Shown: piece after piece, positions 25,532 to 34,768 of the stretch
Layout: each line of letters starts with the position of its first letter
Numbering within the stretch: the stretch's first letter is position 1
NCBI GenBank assembly: GCA_016124895.1
Contig: WGMU01000068.1
Coordinates: 44,848 to 108,847 of the forward strand
Direction of reading: 5' to 3'
DNA: 64,000 nucleotides
DNA from: a bacterium
GTDB lineage: Bacteria; Planctomycetota; Planctomycetia; Planctomycetales; Planctomycetaceae
Translations under genes and position numbers: made by a program
Notes under the pieces: model-generated
What the model was told of the DNA's origin: nothing
What the model saw: only the letters and a program-made list of their open reading frames with translations
The model's database searches: none

Positions 25532-26440
25532 ATGAATCGTCTGCCAGTTCTCGTGGCCGCCGCTTTGCTGCTCGTCCTGGCTCAACATCCGACGAATGCT
25601 CAGACGCTGCGGGACCGACTGCTCGAACGCTTCGACAAGGACGGCGACGGAAAGCTCTCACAACAGGAACGGCGGGCGGCATTTCAAAGTCTGCGGCGGA
25701 ATTCCGATGGCCGCACTCCGGAAACTCTGACGTGGACGATCGACGGACTCGAACGTCAGGCACTCGTCTATCTGCCCAAAGACAGTAACGACGAGCCCGC
25801 GCCGCTGGTCTTCGGATTTCATGGTCACGGCGGCTCGATGCAGAATGCGGACCGCAGTTTCGGTCTGCAGAACCACTGGCCGGAAGCGATCGTCGTTTAT
25901 ATGCAGGGCGTGCCGACACCGGGTCAGCTCACCGATCCGGAAGGCAAACGCAACGGCTGGCAGAGCAGCATCGGCGATCAGGGCGACCGCGATCTGAAGT
26001 TCTTCGACGCCGTGCTGAAGACGCTGCGCGAGAAATACAAGGTCGACAATTCGCGTATCTATTCGACCGGTCACTCGAACGGCGGCGGTTTCACCTACCT
26101 GTTATGGGTGGCCCGCGGCGAGCAGTTCGCCGCGTTCGCGCCGTGCGCGGCGGTCAATCGAGCCTTCCTCAAACAGCCCCCCGAGCCCAGACCGATCCTG
26201 CACATCGCCGGCACGCATGACGCACTCGTCAAGTTCGCCTGGCAGGAACGCATGATCGACACCGTCCGTCGGCACAACGCCTGTAGCTCCGAAGGCACCG
26301 AATGGGCGTCTGACTGCACTCTGTACCCGTCAGAAAAAGACGCCCCGGTCGTCACGATGATCCACAACGGCACGCACAAATACCCGCCCGAGGCCCCCCC
26401 GTTGATTGTGAAGTTCTTCAAAGAACATCAGAAGCCATAG
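25532..26440 (+). CDS. Secreted PHB-depolymerase-like esterase with an EF-hand
   Basis: A 302-residue protein. The ATG at 25532 has AAAGGA upstream and begins a signal peptide ending near QHPTNAQ. Residues about 30-45 form an EF-hand loop (DKDGDGKLSQQE). The remaining part is an alpha/beta hydrolase of the LpqC/poly(3-hydroxybutyrate) depolymerase family: VFGFHGHGG, nucleophile elbow GHSNGG, Asp in GTHDALV and His in NGTHKYP. It probably cleaves ester bonds in polyesters or feruloylated polysaccharides outside the cytoplasm. A longer frame back to 25373 runs into the MITE-like element and is not used. Confidence 0.88.
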   Translation: MNRLPVLVAAALLLVLAQHPTNAQTLRDRLLERFDKDGDGKLSQQERRAAFQSLRRNSDGRTPETLTWTIDGLERQALVYLPKDSNDEPAPLVFGFHGHGGSMQNADRSFGLQNHWPEAIVVYMQGVPTPGQLTDPEGKRNGWQSSIGDQGDRDLKFFDAVLKTLREKYKVDNSRIYSTGHSNGGGFTYLLWVARGEQFAAFAPCAAVNRAFLKQPPEPRPILHIAGTHDALVKFAWQERMIDTVRRHNACSSEGTEWASDCTLYPSEKDAPVVTMIHNGTHKYPPEAPPLIVKFFKEHQKP

Positions 26441-26758
26441 GTCGCTTCTACCAGATCGCCAGACCATCGCTGTCTGAGCGATACTGTACCGGTGGTTCGG
26501 GGCTCGGTGTGAATCACTCGAATCAGACTTGTCACTGCGTCGACGGAGGTGACAGCACAAGCGTCGGTAACGACCTGCATCCGGTCGGCAGCCGTTCCCG
26601 CGGACGGTTACGACTTCGTATGCGTCCCACGAAATCAGGGTCACTCATTGGGTGGCCGCGGCTGGACTGAGCCTGCGAAGGAAGCCCCGGGGATTTCGCT
26701 CGTTCCTCGCTCCAACCCCGGCCACCCGGTTTTCAACCCTTTATCTCTGGGATGTGTA
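26441..26758. other. 318-base gap holding one copy of a dispersed palindrome
   Basis: Between the esterase gene and the end of the TIR-SIR2-ATPase operon. Contents recognised: the palindrome at 26650-26727. No gene is supported. Confidence 0.5.
26650..26727. repeat. Dispersed palindromic repeat, copy 1
   Basis: 78 bases beginning GGGTGGCC and ending GGCCACCC. The core CTGGACTGAGCCTGCGA followed by GGAAGCCCCG is shared with copies at 43311-43384 and 58835-58937. It lies 32 bases beyond the 3' end of the ATPase gene. Confidence 0.8.
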
Positions 26759-29700
26759 CTAAGTCCGATCGCGTCCTTTCGGCGAGACGATTTCTGTCAG
26801 CAGGCTCGTCAGCGGGGCGAGATCACTGGCTGAACCGGGCCTCAGCGGTGCCAGGATGCGGGTTTCATAGCTCGGAATATGGGCCTGTTTTCCACGTTGC
26901 GACTCTGCGTACTGGAGGTGCGGCACATGAAACGGCAGCTTGTGAGATGTGCCCGGTATCTCGTGACGCAGCCGTTCAAACGCGGTGCGGCTATGGACGA
27001 AGACCAGCAACTGCCACCCGTTCTCCGTCACTCGAAAGATGCGGTCCAGTCGCGCGAGTCCGCGAGCGATTGCGGCAATGGTCAGCTCGTCCATCCCGTC
27101 AAATGGATCATCCAGAACCAGCAGCCGCAGGCTGTTGTTCATTCGGATCCCGCTCAGCAGGAACATGGCCAGAGTCCGCGTATTCAATTGCGCCGTGTTA
27201 AACCGCAGAGACGCGTTTTCTTTGTCCCCCGCCGTGCGCCACTCAATGGACATCGCGTCGCGGGGCTCGGCCTGACTCTCTGACCTGGAACCGCTTCCCC
27301 GTTTCTGACGGACAATGAGATCCTCATACGCCCAGCGTGCCGGTGTGAACATTGCCATCAATTCATTGAGTGGGAGATCCGCACGCTCAAGCTGCGCGAT
27401 GAATGAGCGGTTCAGTTGCGAGCGAAGTCTGTCGAGGTCTTTCGCTTCTTTGAGCACTCGTTCGAGCCGGGCGATCATGCTTACTCCGGTACGCGACCGA
27501 TCGCGTCTTAACTGGTCCGGCTGATCGAGCAGTTCGAGCCTGCGGTCGAGTTCCTGCAACTGATCCGTCAGCTCCGCCGCCCAGTTGCCTTCACCGATTG
27601 CAATCTTTCCAAACGCGCGTGGTTCGTGAGAGGCGATCACGTCGCTGATCAACTGGTCCAGAGGGGCCGATGGCCCGTCGACGAGTTGACAAACCAGTTC
27701 AGCGTCATGGCTGACATCCTGCAGCGCTTTAAGCTGCAGCGCCGACAGTCGTGCGGGCCGGGAGCCTGCTGCTTTCGCCGCCGCCAGTGATTCTTCCGCG
27801 GAACTTTTCCGCGGCAGTCTGGCGCAGGCATCCTTCGCTCGGGTCTGCATTTCGTCGCGCCAGCTTTGCAGCCTGGAACCAGATAACTCAATGACGGGGC
27901 GCAGAGACGGCGGGTGAGTCCCCGGAAAAATTTCGCGGGACTCCGCGAGCTTTTCGACCACAGTGCGGACCTGTAGCTGCCGCGTTGCCAGATCTTCTGC
28001 CGCGGTCGTTTCCAGCCACTCATCCAGATCACGCCGAAAGCCCTCATCGTCATGCGAAGACGACCTCTCGATCTGCCAGTCGATCAGTCCATTAAGGACA
28101 GAGACAGCTTCAGCAATCTGCTTGCGGCGTCTGGGAGCCGACGAAATCAGTCCGTTCAGAACACTCTCCAGTTCACTGAGCAAACTGGAGAATGCTTCTT
28201 TGGGAATCTCGCTCTCCATGTGGCCAATCGTGTGAGACAGAGATGGCATCGCTGCATCCAGCACGTCCAGCCGGGACAGCTCTTCGAGGTCCTGAAGCTT
28301 CGGCAACGTCGCCTGCACACAGGCAGTGATCAGGTCGCGCGGCACGGCGGAATTGCGCCGATCCAGCCAGGCCAGCCGGCGGGAAATCGCCTCGGGCTTC
28401 AAAGCGTCGTCAGACAACGGGGCATCGCCGTCGTGATTCGCCAGCCACCGCCAGACAGATTCCGGCAGTTCACTCAGCGCCGTCTGCAGGCTTGTCTGGC
28501 GTTCGGCGAAGTTTCTGCGAAGCGCAATTTCCTCGTTCGGAAAGAACGCTCGTAAAAACGCAGCCGACCGATCAGCTGGCCGGGCATTCGTCAGACGATC
28601 CATCAGCACCTGATCGAGAATAAACGCCAGCCTGTCGATTGGCTCGAAACCCGTTTTCCGGTGATGGGTTCGTTCGTCGAGCTTCAGCGTGCAGACCCGA
28701 GTCTTTCCGTCTGTGGATTTCACTCCGGTCGAACGCTGCAACCAACTGACTCTGGCTGTCGCGACAGCAGCTTCATTCGACTTCCGCACAGTTCGATTCA
28801 CGATGGCTTTCCGGAAGGTGTCGTCATCTTCGACTTCGCCCAGCCGTTCAATTCTGCGGGTCACGGCGTACTCCAGGGCTTCCACAAACGACGACTTTCC
28901 GCTGCCGTTGGGGCCGTGAATGACCTGAACCACGTCCCGCGAATTCGGAGCGGTCCCGTCGTCCGGGACAAACGTCAGTGTTCGTGTCCCCGGCAATCGG
29001 AAGTGATTGACCTCAATGCTCTGCAAGTGCCGATGAATTCGGCGTCCCGTCCGGCCTGAATGCTGATCCGCCTCCGCCACCCACTTCCGAACCTCGATCA
29101 GCAGCCAGGCGAACGCGCGCCGAAAATGTCCACTCCACGCGGCCTTTGTGTCACGGCCCGAAACCGAATCCGCCGACACCGTGGCTGACTCTGGAGCCGG
29201 CAACGCGCGGCTGATGACTCTTTTGAAATCCTCGTCATTCCACTCGGGCGGCCAGACAAATTCATTGATCCCGATCGAGTACAGAAAACTTGTTTGTAAC
29301 TGGATTGCCCGAAAGACTTCGCCAACTTCGGATCTCAGCTCGGGCTGCTTTGCATCGAGGTCGGTGACGAAAACCAGCTCCACAGACCAGACCTGATGCG
29401 TCCGTGCCGTCGCATGATTCAGAAACAGTTGCCGGACATGCGCTGCTTCATCAATGCAGACATTCATCAGCTCGCGCAGCATCTCACGTTCGCCGCCCTG
29501 AAAGTTCGAGTCCTGCCGACGCCAACTCGCTCTGAAATGCTCGCGAATCGGTGACGTCACCAGATACACCAGCCCCAGCGAACCGGTGCAGGGATCGATC
29601 ACCAGCAGGTCAGGATGGATCAGCTTCTGGCCGGCTGCTTTGATTCGGCTGACGCGGATCATCGACGGATTCGTTGTTCCACTCGCCTCTTCGAGCGACT

Positions 29701-29779
29701 TCCGCGGCGCGACGCCGAAACGTTCCAGCGCAAACATCAGCCGCTCAATCCGGTCATTCAGATCAAGAGATGGGCTCAC
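26759..29779 (-). CDS. SMC/RecN-like ATPase, third gene of the TIR-SIR2 operon
   Basis: A 1006-residue protein. Start: GTG at 29779, seven bases after AGGAG and overlapping the previous stop as GTGA; the open frame further upstream lies within the SIR2 gene. Residues 1-260 are a soluble region of unknown function. Walker A GPNGSGKSS is at about 289-297. A long helical middle (about 380-780) resembles an SMC coiled-coil region, rich in Leu/Arg/Glu. At the C-terminus a signature-like LNTRTLAMFLLSG precedes Walker B LRLLVLDDPFDGMD (about 884-897) and an H-loop candidate FVHSRT. This arrangement is that of SMC/RecN/LmuB-type ABC ATPases, which sense or act on DNA. It probably regulates the two NAD-enzyme partners, which is inference. 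Confidence 0.85.
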   Translation of the reverse strand: MSPSLDLNDRIERLMFALERFGVAPRKSLEEASGTTNPSMIRVSRIKAAGQKLIHPDLLVIDPCTGSLGLVYLVTSPIREHFRASWRRQDSNFQGGEREMLRELMNVCIDEAAHVRQLFLNHATARTHQVWSVELVFVTDLDAKQPELRSEVGEVFRAIQLQTSFLYSIGINEFVWPPEWNDEDFKRVISRALPAPESATVSADSVSGRDTKAAWSGHFRRAFAWLLIEVRKWVAEADQHSGRTGRRIHRHLQSIEVNHFRLPGTRTLTFVPDDGTAPNSRDVVQVIHGPNGSGKSSFVEALEYAVTRRIERLGEVEDDDTFRKAIVNRTVRKSNEAAVATARVSWLQRSTGVKSTDGKTRVCTLKLDERTHHRKTGFEPIDRLAFILDQVLMDRLTNARPADRSAAFLRAFFPNEEIALRRNFAERQTSLQTALSELPESVWRWLANHDGDAPLSDDALKPEAISRRLAWLDRRNSAVPRDLITACVQATLPKLQDLEELSRLDVLDAAMPSLSHTIGHMESEIPKEAFSSLLSELESVLNGLISSAPRRRKQIAEAVSVLNGLIDWQIERSSSHDDEGFRRDLDEWLETTAAEDLATRQLQVRTVVEKLAESREIFPGTHPPSLRPVIELSGSRLQSWRDEMQTRAKDACARLPRKSSAEESLAAAKAAGSRPARLSALQLKALQDVSHDAELVCQLVDGPSAPLDQLISDVIASHEPRAFGKIAIGEGNWAAELTDQLQELDRRLELLDQPDQLRRDRSRTGVSMIARLERVLKEAKDLDRLRSQLNRSFIAQLERADLPLNELMAMFTPARWAYEDLIVRQKRGSGSRSESQAEPRDAMSIEWRTAGDKENASLRFNTAQLNTRTLAMFLLSGIRMNNSLRLLVLDDPFDGMDELTIAAIARGLARLDRIFRVTENGWQLLVFVHSRTAFERLRHEIPGTSHKLPFHVPHLQYAESQRGKQAHIPSYETRILAPLRPGSASDLAPLTSLLTEIVSPKGRDRT

Positions 29780-32259
29780 TTCGGTGCTCCTCGATCGCTG
29801 TCCACAGCTTCGCTGTTCGAGAGACACTGGCGAATTCGGAGGATCAGCCGGGAGTCCGGCTTCGACGCTTCCAGCAACCCACCTGCCTGAAGTTTCGCGA
29901 TGTCCCACAGCAACTCCGCTCCGGGGGTCTGCCGGAAATCGCTGTCGGTCTTCTGGCGGCTCTCGTGTTCCTCATCTGGCCACGGTATCGCGGTGTCGGC
30001 CAGACTCCAGACCCGGCGGTCGCGATGCAGGACGATGGAGTCCGCCATCAGTTCCTCGTCCCGGGACGATCTCACTCGAATCACCAGCTCACTCGGCGCA
30101 CTGCCGAGCCGCTCGCAGTTGAATTCAAGCGTCGGACAGAATTTTCTCCACGCATTGTCGTCCGGAGTGCTGGCCGTGCGGAGCGACGCGTCAGAGTCGG
30201 CTGGGTCAAACTTCTGATCGTTCGGCTGTCGATCGACCGGCCAGATCAGTCGCGTCTCGGAGGCCCATCGCGCAAGCCTGTTTTTCGCGAGTTCGTCATC
30301 CTGCGGCCCAAGAGCAAAATGCAGCATCGAGACCATTCGTCGCAGCGCAATTTCAACGACAACACTCCACGCGGCCCACGCCGGACGATCAGCCAGCGGG
30401 AAGTACCACGGAGACTCCCGCAGACATTTTTCAACCTTTGTGCGTTGCGACAGCGTGGGAGATTCGATGGCTTCCGCCAGCGCGAACTCACGCATCAGCA
30501 GCCGATGAAACACCGTGATCCAGGGAGTCAGCCGACGGCACACTTCCGGAGCCCTTTTCCTGCGGTGCGCTCTGGAGGCGGCGTTCTGCTCGGCATCCAC
30601 CATCTCGTCGAACGTCGTGATGACATCCTGAATTTCTTCCACCGGTTGAGGTCCATGCCAGATCGTCCGCGTCACTGACCAGAGGTGCATCTTCAGAATC
30701 TGCCGCTGTTGCTTGCGCATGGCGCAGCGGAAGATCCACTCCTGCAATTCGTCGAGTGTCGGCGTACCACCGCCGGCTCTCCCGCGGTTTTCCATCTGGA
30801 AACTGAATTGATTGGGGTGCTGGCTGAGTCGCGGCAGGCGTTCTCCGACGCTGCGGCTGGCTGACCGCAGGATTTCCATGCCGTGAAACTCGTTCTTCCC
30901 GATCAGGTCCATCAGGAAGGCCGGGGCGAGCTTCGCGATCTCGTCCGGCCGATCAGGCAGCCCGCGAGCAGTTGTGTCGTCTCCGTTGGCCCGGCGATCC
31001 GCCATGTCCTCGTAGACCGACCGGAACGTGTCATGAATGACCGGGTCAGCCGCGCTGTAACCGGCGAACGCGACGGTACGCGTCCTCAGCAGCGTGTAGA
31101 GCAGATCCCGTGACCACGAATCCTCGCGCCAGTTCTGGATCTCACGAAAGGTGAAGACCACCGACTTGAGGTAGTTCTTCCAGTCGCCGACGTGGTGCGT
31201 CGCCTTGCGGTAAGTCTGAGCGCAGCCGTGAATCTTGTAGATCAGCGCGGTCTGGTGAGCCCCTCCGGCATTGAAGAACTGCACGTCTCGCGCGACGCGC
31301 GTGCATTCTGCGTAACGGGTTGCCGGCAGAACCTCGATGTGGCGATCACGGCAGCGGGCTTCCACATTGCGGGCCACGTCGACTTCCGAAGGCACATTGA
31401 GCCGGAATCCGGCCAGCCGGAACGCGCCTTCCAGAAGCAGGTCATAATTCGTCGTCAGCAGCGTTGGACACAACCCCTCGCGAGCCATCCAGGCCAGCAC
31501 GAGATGTCGTGGCCGAATCAGCGCTTTGTCCGGCTGCGCATCTTTCTGAAACTTCATTTCATGCACGGGCCGTTCTGGATCGCCCGACATGATGGCCGCA
31601 TCTTCAAAGCCCATGGTGGCCAGAAACAACGCCTTGCCCATGCAGACGTGATCCCCGAGCGCGAACATGCCACGCAGATTGACGAGCGGCGATGCCGTGA
31701 GGCTCCGGGCCGAATCATCGGTCTCGACTGCCCGCAGCGCCGCATAGAGTGCCCTCTCACGCCGGTTGACGAAGTCCATCACGTGCTTCTCGTCACCCAG
31801 CCGTTCGACCAGAGCCATCAGAATACTGCAGGCATTGCACATCCAGTCGTTCAGCTCGTAATACCGCTGTGTCAGCTTTCGCGCGATCGCCCAGCAGAAC
31901 AGAGGGAACTTCACCGGATTCCCGTACAGATCAGGATCGCTGAATTTCTTCTCGGGATCGAGTTCGTCCCGGCTGATCCAGAACGTTCTGATCATGCCCT
32001 CACGCAGGCTTGCGACTTCTTCGCGACAGCGGGCTTCAAACGCTTCCCCGTCTTTCGGAAGAAGCTGATGCCGCAGTGGCAGATGCTTCTGCAGGAAGTA
32101 TTCACACAGGACATCAAACCGCGCCAGCAGTCGAGCGATGAGCACGGTGCCGGAGTTGCCTTCGCTTTCCAGCGAGTACCCGGCGCCGATGAAGAACACG
32201 ACGTCCCCGTCAATGATCCGCTGCGAGAGCCGGTTTGCCGCGTCCAGCCAGTCCGTCAT
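29776..32259 (-). CDS. Large SIR2-domain protein, second gene of the TIR-SIR2 operon
   Basis: An 827-residue soluble protein. The N-terminal 410 residues hold a SIR2-like NAD-binding domain: VVFFIGAGYSLES (GAG at 25-27), TTNYD (Asn 271), KIHGC (His 344) and AFAGYSAADP (near 397). Asn and His match the catalytic pair of NAD-cleaving SIR2 domains in defence proteins such as ThsA and DSR2. The remaining 400 residues contain Trp-rich helical stretches with no recognised domain; residues 490-640 look like an all-helical sensor. The ATG overlaps the TIR gene stop by four bases (ATGA). It is probably an NADase or NAD-binding effector held inactive until triggered, inferred from family and context. 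Confidence 0.88.
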   Translation of the reverse strand: MTDWLDAANRLSQRIIDGDVVFFIGAGYSLESEGNSGTVLIARLLARFDVLCEYFLQKHLPLRHQLLPKDGEAFEARCREEVASLREGMIRTFWISRDELDPEKKFSDPDLYGNPVKFPLFCWAIARKLTQRYYELNDWMCNACSILMALVERLGDEKHVMDFVNRRERALYAALRAVETDDSARSLTASPLVNLRGMFALGDHVCMGKALFLATMGFEDAAIMSGDPERPVHEMKFQKDAQPDKALIRPRHLVLAWMAREGLCPTLLTTNYDLLLEGAFRLAGFRLNVPSEVDVARNVEARCRDRHIEVLPATRYAECTRVARDVQFFNAGGAHQTALIYKIHGCAQTYRKATHHVGDWKNYLKSVVFTFREIQNWREDSWSRDLLYTLLRTRTVAFAGYSAADPVIHDTFRSVYEDMADRRANGDDTTARGLPDRPDEIAKLAPAFLMDLIGKNEFHGMEILRSASRSVGERLPRLSQHPNQFSFQMENRGRAGGGTPTLDELQEWIFRCAMRKQQRQILKMHLWSVTRTIWHGPQPVEEIQDVITTFDEMVDAEQNAASRAHRRKRAPEVCRRLTPWITVFHRLLMREFALAEAIESPTLSQRTKVEKCLRESPWYFPLADRPAWAAWSVVVEIALRRMVSMLHFALGPQDDELAKNRLARWASETRLIWPVDRQPNDQKFDPADSDASLRTASTPDDNAWRKFCPTLEFNCERLGSAPSELVIRVRSSRDEELMADSIVLHRDRRVWSLADTAIPWPDEEHESRQKTDSDFRQTPGAELLWDIAKLQAGGLLEASKPDSRLILRIRQCLSNSEAVDSDRGAPK

Positions 32260-34517
32260 TTCCGCACCTCGTCTGCGACGCGAATCAGACGCCGTTCATA
32301 GACGGTTCGAATCCAGGTGTCCCAGAGAGGCGGCGGTTCGAGCCCTTGCAGCCGCTCGCCGAGCAGTTCGTTCGCGTCGCGCAGCGGCTGGTCGCTGTCC
32401 GGACACAACTCGGCCGCCGCCCGACGAATCTCCTCCGCAGCGTGTCGCATTTCAGTGTACGCCGCAGATTTGCCGTCCCCTCGAAGACTCGACAGCAGCG
32501 TCCACTCGGACCGTCGAGCCGCCACCAGCCGATAAGCCAGCGTCACCAGATCCGGGACTTCCAGATCGACTGGCGAGGCCAGGTTCGGTTTCGGGACACC
32601 ACGGATTTCCGCGAGTCGCGTCTCGGCTTCCAGAATCCGCGGATGATCGCTGTCGAAACTGCTCCGATAGATCTCCAGGGCCCGCATGAACAGCAGCTCT
32701 GCTTCTGACAACCTGCCGTTCGCCTGATGAATCTTCGCCAGCATGCAGAGATCACGGGCATGATCCGGATGGTCTGGTCCCGGCGGCTGTTCACTGATCT
32801 CCGCCGCCCGTCGAGCTTCGGCTTCCGCGCCCGAAAGATCATTCTGCTCGAATAACACCTCAGCCAGCCGGTTCAAGTCACGCGACAACTTCGGATGCGG
32901 TGACGAAAACGACGCCTCGTCAATCTCCAGCGCGCGACGCACATGCCGCTCGGCCTCGTCCAGCTCACCGAGTTCCTGCCGCACTTCAGCCAGTGTGACC
33001 AGCACGTCTGCGAGTTGAGGATGCGGCCCCAGCCAGGTCCTTTCTTGAATCGACAACGCTCGTTCGGCGAGCGGCAGAGCGTCTGCTGTTCGCCCTGCCG
33101 TCGTCAGAAGCCTCGCCAGGTTGTTGAGGCAATTGGCGACGTGAGGATGCTCCATGCCGTAGGCTTGCTCGTCGATCGCCAGCGCGCGACGCAGCAACGG
33201 TTCGGCCTCCACCAGACGGTTCGTGGCAAGGAGCAACTGCGCCAGGTTGTTGAGGCAGTTGGCGATGTGGGGGTGTTCCTTGCCGTAGGCCCGCTCGTCA
33301 ATCGCCAGCGCGCGACGCAGCAGCGGTTCGGCCTCCGCCAGACGGTTCGTGGCAAGGAGCAGCTTCGCCAGGTTGATCAGGCAGTTGGCGACATGGGGGT
33401 GCTCCATCCCGTAGGCCCGCTCGTCGATCACCAGCGCGCGACGCAGCAGCGGTTCGGCCTCCGCCAGACGGTTCGTGTCCAGAAACAACTGCGCCAGGTT
33501 GCTGAGGCCGATGACGACTTTGGGGTGTTCGGCTCCGTAGGACTGCTCGTTGATCGCCAACATGCGACGCAGCAGCGGCTCGGCCTCTTCAAGTTCAGCC
33601 TTCTCGTACAGAATGTGAACTACGTGGCCCATCAGCGCTGCGGTCGGGCTGGTAATTCCATGAGCTTCCGCGTGGGCAATCAGCAATCGCAAATGCGGCA
33701 GGAGAGAGTTCCCCACAGGCCAGCCCCGCACGTGTTCTTCGGGAAGCGCCTCCATCGCGGCATTGAGTGCCGATTGCAGGGACTCCAGCCGCAACTCCTC
33801 TCGGATCGATCGGCGCGTCAACTGCTGGATAACGCTTTCCACCGACAGCGTGGGAGTGTCGGTGTCCTGGACCACCAGCGAGTGCTTGACCAGTTCCGAA
33901 ACAGTGTCTTCCAGCCCGGTGATCAGCGAGAACGGCACCGGAGCAGCCGCCATCCAACTCAGCCGTTGAAGTAGAGCCCGCCCATTTGGGGAAAGCACCG
34001 TTCGTACCTGGTCCCACTGCTTGACCCGTCTGGCAATTCCTTCCAACCGATTCTCAAACGTGATGGCAAGATTCCGGGCCACGATCGATGCGTCAGTCTC
34101 TGTCCGTATGACGGACAATTCGACGTCAGCAAATACTTTGGGAACGTCACCGTTATCGAGTCGAATTGGAAAAATGCGGTCACGCAATTCACCGCCAGAT
34201 TCCCGCAAAAACGCGTCGCGTTCATGCTGGCAGGTTTGAGACGATGCATAAGCCGGGCTGATCACAGGGACAAAAAGCACGGATCGTTCTGCAAACCACA
34301 CTCTGGACTTTTCTTCGCCCTCATGCTTTTTTGAGAACTCCTCATCGAAGATCCGAATGCGATAGTTCCCGAGAAACCCTGTTTCTTGACCACGTTGCAG
34401 CCATCCTTTGAACCAGCGGATCCATCGAGATTCAACTTCGCCACTTGCGAAGCTGACGAAAACGTCGCACTCGAAGGCGGGTTCGAGTTCTGCATTGTCC
34501 AGCAGGAGCAGCACCAT
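32256..34517 (-). CDS. TIR domain + tetratricopeptide repeat protein, first gene of the operon
   Basis: A 753-residue protein. Residues 15-150 are a TIR domain: CDVFVSFASGE (first strand), then PVISPAYASSQTCQHERDAF, where Glu 99 after the Cys fits the catalytic Glu of NADase TIR domains. Residues about 165-290 are a helical, possibly winged-helix linker. Residues about 300-610 are kinesin-light-chain-like TPRs of 42 residues (AEPLLRRALAIDERAYG... NCLNNLAQLLLATNRL), several almost identical even in DNA. The C-terminal 130 residues are unassigned. The first in-frame ATG after an upstream stop is at 34517; no strong ribosome-binding site is seen. TPRs likely bind a partner or trigger, the TIR being sensor-signalling or effector. 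Confidence 0.88.
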   Translation of the reverse strand: MVLLLLDNAELEPAFECDVFVSFASGEVESRWIRWFKGWLQRGQETGFLGNYRIRIFDEEFSKKHEGEEKSRVWFAERSVLFVPVISPAYASSQTCQHERDAFLRESGGELRDRIFPIRLDNGDVPKVFADVELSVIRTETDASIVARNLAITFENRLEGIARRVKQWDQVRTVLSPNGRALLQRLSWMAAAPVPFSLITGLEDTVSELVKHSLVVQDTDTPTLSVESVIQQLTRRSIREELRLESLQSALNAAMEALPEEHVRGWPVGNSLLPHLRLLIAHAEAHGITSPTAALMGHVVHILYEKAELEEAEPLLRRMLAINEQSYGAEHPKVVIGLSNLAQLFLDTNRLAEAEPLLRRALVIDERAYGMEHPHVANCLINLAKLLLATNRLAEAEPLLRRALAIDERAYGKEHPHIANCLNNLAQLLLATNRLVEAEPLLRRALAIDEQAYGMEHPHVANCLNNLARLLTTAGRTADALPLAERALSIQERTWLGPHPQLADVLVTLAEVRQELGELDEAERHVRRALEIDEASFSSPHPKLSRDLNRLAEVLFEQNDLSGAEAEARRAAEISEQPPGPDHPDHARDLCMLAKIHQANGRLSEAELLFMRALEIYRSSFDSDHPRILEAETRLAEIRGVPKPNLASPVDLEVPDLVTLAYRLVAARRSEWTLLSSLRGDGKSAAYTEMRHAAEEIRRAAAELCPDSDQPLRDANELLGERLQGLEPPPLWDTWIRTVYERRLIRVADEVRK
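33154..33570. repeat. 126-base tandem repeats inside the TPR region
   Basis: Units such as the one beginning near 33296 and the next near 33422 are nearly identical over long runs, and partial units continue on both sides. The period of 126 bases equals one 42-residue TPR. The DNA-level identity implies recent duplication or recombination. Confidence 0.8.
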
Positions 34518-34768
34518 CGGAGACTCGACGCAGGCGAAACAGGAATAATGGGGGTTCGTCCAGAGTGCCTGGCCTTACCTGCATTCGCAAGCCAATGCTG
34601 ACAGATTCGGCGTCCGGATTAAGCACCGGGAGGAAGAATCCAGTTTGACACAATTCTCCTTCAACCCGGCTTGCGTGACTCGTCAGAGCGACCTGACCGA
34701 AGCAGTCTCTCACCTTTCAATGCCGGCCCTCGTTCTGCGTCGCAGCCGTTTCAGACGGAGCGCTGGCG

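Noticed and set aside
31192..32301. Open frame of 369 codons on the + strand in the SIR2 gene
   Set aside because: Antisense shadow; the SIR2 motifs on the minus strand are convincing.
32300..32345. GGTTCGAATCC sequence resembling a tRNA T-arm
   Set aside because: No acceptor stem or anticodon arm can be built around it; it is inside the TIR-TPR gene.
33154..33570. Regular 126-base repeats considered as a CRISPR or satellite array
   Set aside because: Units have no spacers, are in frame and code for 42-residue TPRs.
34432..34713. 93-codon frame at the start of the TIR gene
   Set aside because: Overlaps the TIR start in another frame and has no domain or ribosome-binding site.
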